From positions 1-64,000 of the forward strand of contig NZ_JANFDG010000015.1 in the NCBI RefSeq assembly GCF_024609765.1: DNA of 64,000 bases, given 5' to 3'. The stretch comes from Shinella pollutisoli. GTDB taxonomy: Bacteria > Pseudomonadota > Alphaproteobacteria > Rhizobiales > Rhizobiaceae. How positions within the stretch are numbered: position 1 is the first letter of the stretch; each line of letters opens with the position of its first letter. Positions 63,620-64,000 of this stretch are shown piece after piece. A program made the position numbers and the translations under genes. The notes below the pieces were generated by a model. It ran no database searches. It worked only from the letters and a program-made list of their open reading frames with translations, and was not told where the DNA came from.

Positions 63620-64000
63620 ATGTCTCCATCGCTTCCCCGCACCCCGTCCTTCCGGCTGGAGGGCAAGTCGGCGCTCGTCGCCGGCGCGTCCTCCGGCATC
63701 GGGCTCGGGGCGGCGATGGCCCTTGCGGAGGCCGGAGCGTCCGTCTCGCTGGCGGCCCGGCCGTCGGCGAGGCTGGAAGAGGCCGCCGATGCGATCGCCC
63801 GCGAGGGATACAAGGCGAGGGCGCTGCCGCTCGACGTCGCCGACGTGCGCGGGACGGCGGAGGCCGTGGCGGCGAGCGGGCCCTTCGACGTCCTCGTGAA
63901 CAGTGCGGGCATCGCCCGCCACGGCGCGGCCGTCGAGACGACGCCGGAGGATTTCGACGCGGCGTTCGCCGTGAACGTGAAGGGGGCCTATTTCCTCGCC
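63620..64000 (+). CDS. SDR family oxidoreductase, truncated by window end
   Basis: The N-terminal 127 residues of a classical SDR: GKSALVAGASSGIGLGAAMAL (NAD-binding), LPLDVADVRG, and FDVLVNSAGIARHG. The catalytic half lies beyond position 64000. Start 63620 is chosen because AGGA lies eight bases before it; 63611 is possible. It follows the HisD-like gene by 36 bases, so the two are probably co-transcribed. Confidence 0.85.
   Translation, partial: MSPSLPRTPSFRLEGKSALVAGASSGIGLGAAMALAEAGASVSLAARPSARLEEAADAIAREGYKARALPLDVADVRGTAEAVAASGPFDVLVNSAGIARHGAAVETTPEDFDAAFAVNVKGAYFLA

Overview
The window is high-GC chromosomal or chromid-type DNA from an alphaproteobacterium, most likely of the Rhizobiaceae (Ensifer, Shinella, Rhizobium, Agrobacterium type). 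Four things point there: a rhizobial-type flagellin, intergenic palindromic repeats of the 'agagcatttcc' kind familiar from Rhizobiaceae genomes, many ABC-transporter plus catabolic operons, and FCD-type GntR, LacI, TetR and XRE-cupin local regulators. Genus is not resolvable from the sequence alone. No CRISPR array, phage, plasmid origin or intact insertion sequence was seen.

Layout. 1-10 kb: a small unknown protein, a TetR regulator with its own promoter and operator, ilvC with a terminator, a 33-residue membrane peptide, a PLP aminotransferase, a frameshifted RocB-like M20 hydrolase, a secreted repeat protein of unknown function, an endonuclease/exonuclease/phosphatase protein, a PhzF protein and tRNA-Lys(CUU). 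10.3-24.7 kb: a large catabolic locus. A minus-strand run of eleven genes codes for a branched-chain-type ABC transporter (binding protein, LivG, LivH, LivM), a GntR regulator, HyuA/HyuB ATP-dependent amidohydrolase, a tiny Cys-rich protein, an omega-amino-acid transaminase, a semialdehyde dehydrogenase and an SDR. LivF and an L-2-hydroxyglutarate oxidase are divergent. I infer uptake and ring opening of a lactam or related cyclic amide, then transamination and oxidation. 24.7-26.2 kb is a decayed zone with gene remnants.

26.2-31 kb: an orphan biotin carboxylase with its carrier protein and a second small carrier-like protein, gluconokinase, then (minus strand) a siderophore-uptake block of AraC regulator, TonB receptor, RhtX-like MFS transporter, methyltransferase and cupin, reaching 34 kb. 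34-39 kb: a LysR/SDR divergent pair, a broken SDR and metNIQ. 39.4 kb: an isolated large flagellin. 41-49.7 kb: an XRE-cupin regulator and an eight-gene operon (sugar ABC transporter, phosphotriesterase-like hydrolase, GATase-like protein, PfkB kinase, BtpA/SgcQ, M20 carbamoylase/amidase) whose pathway I cannot assign. It is headed by a promoter carrying two phased copies of a clean inverted repeat.

49.6-58.6 kb: an FtsH-type protease, a TetR regulator and the soxBDAG heterotetrameric sarcosine oxidase operon, with a binding protein. 58.8-64 kb: a carbohydrate-acid block of SMP-30 lactonase, HpcH-type aldolase, a truncated D-2-hydroxyacid dehydrogenase fused head-to-head to an IclR fragment by an apparent deletion, a LacI regulator, a HisD/HpsN-like dehydrogenase and an SDR that runs off the right edge.

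The best candidates for undescribed biology are the lactam-type locus with its small zinc-ribbon-like protein (10.3-24.7 kb) and the unassigned eight-gene operon with its double operator (41.2-49.7 kb).
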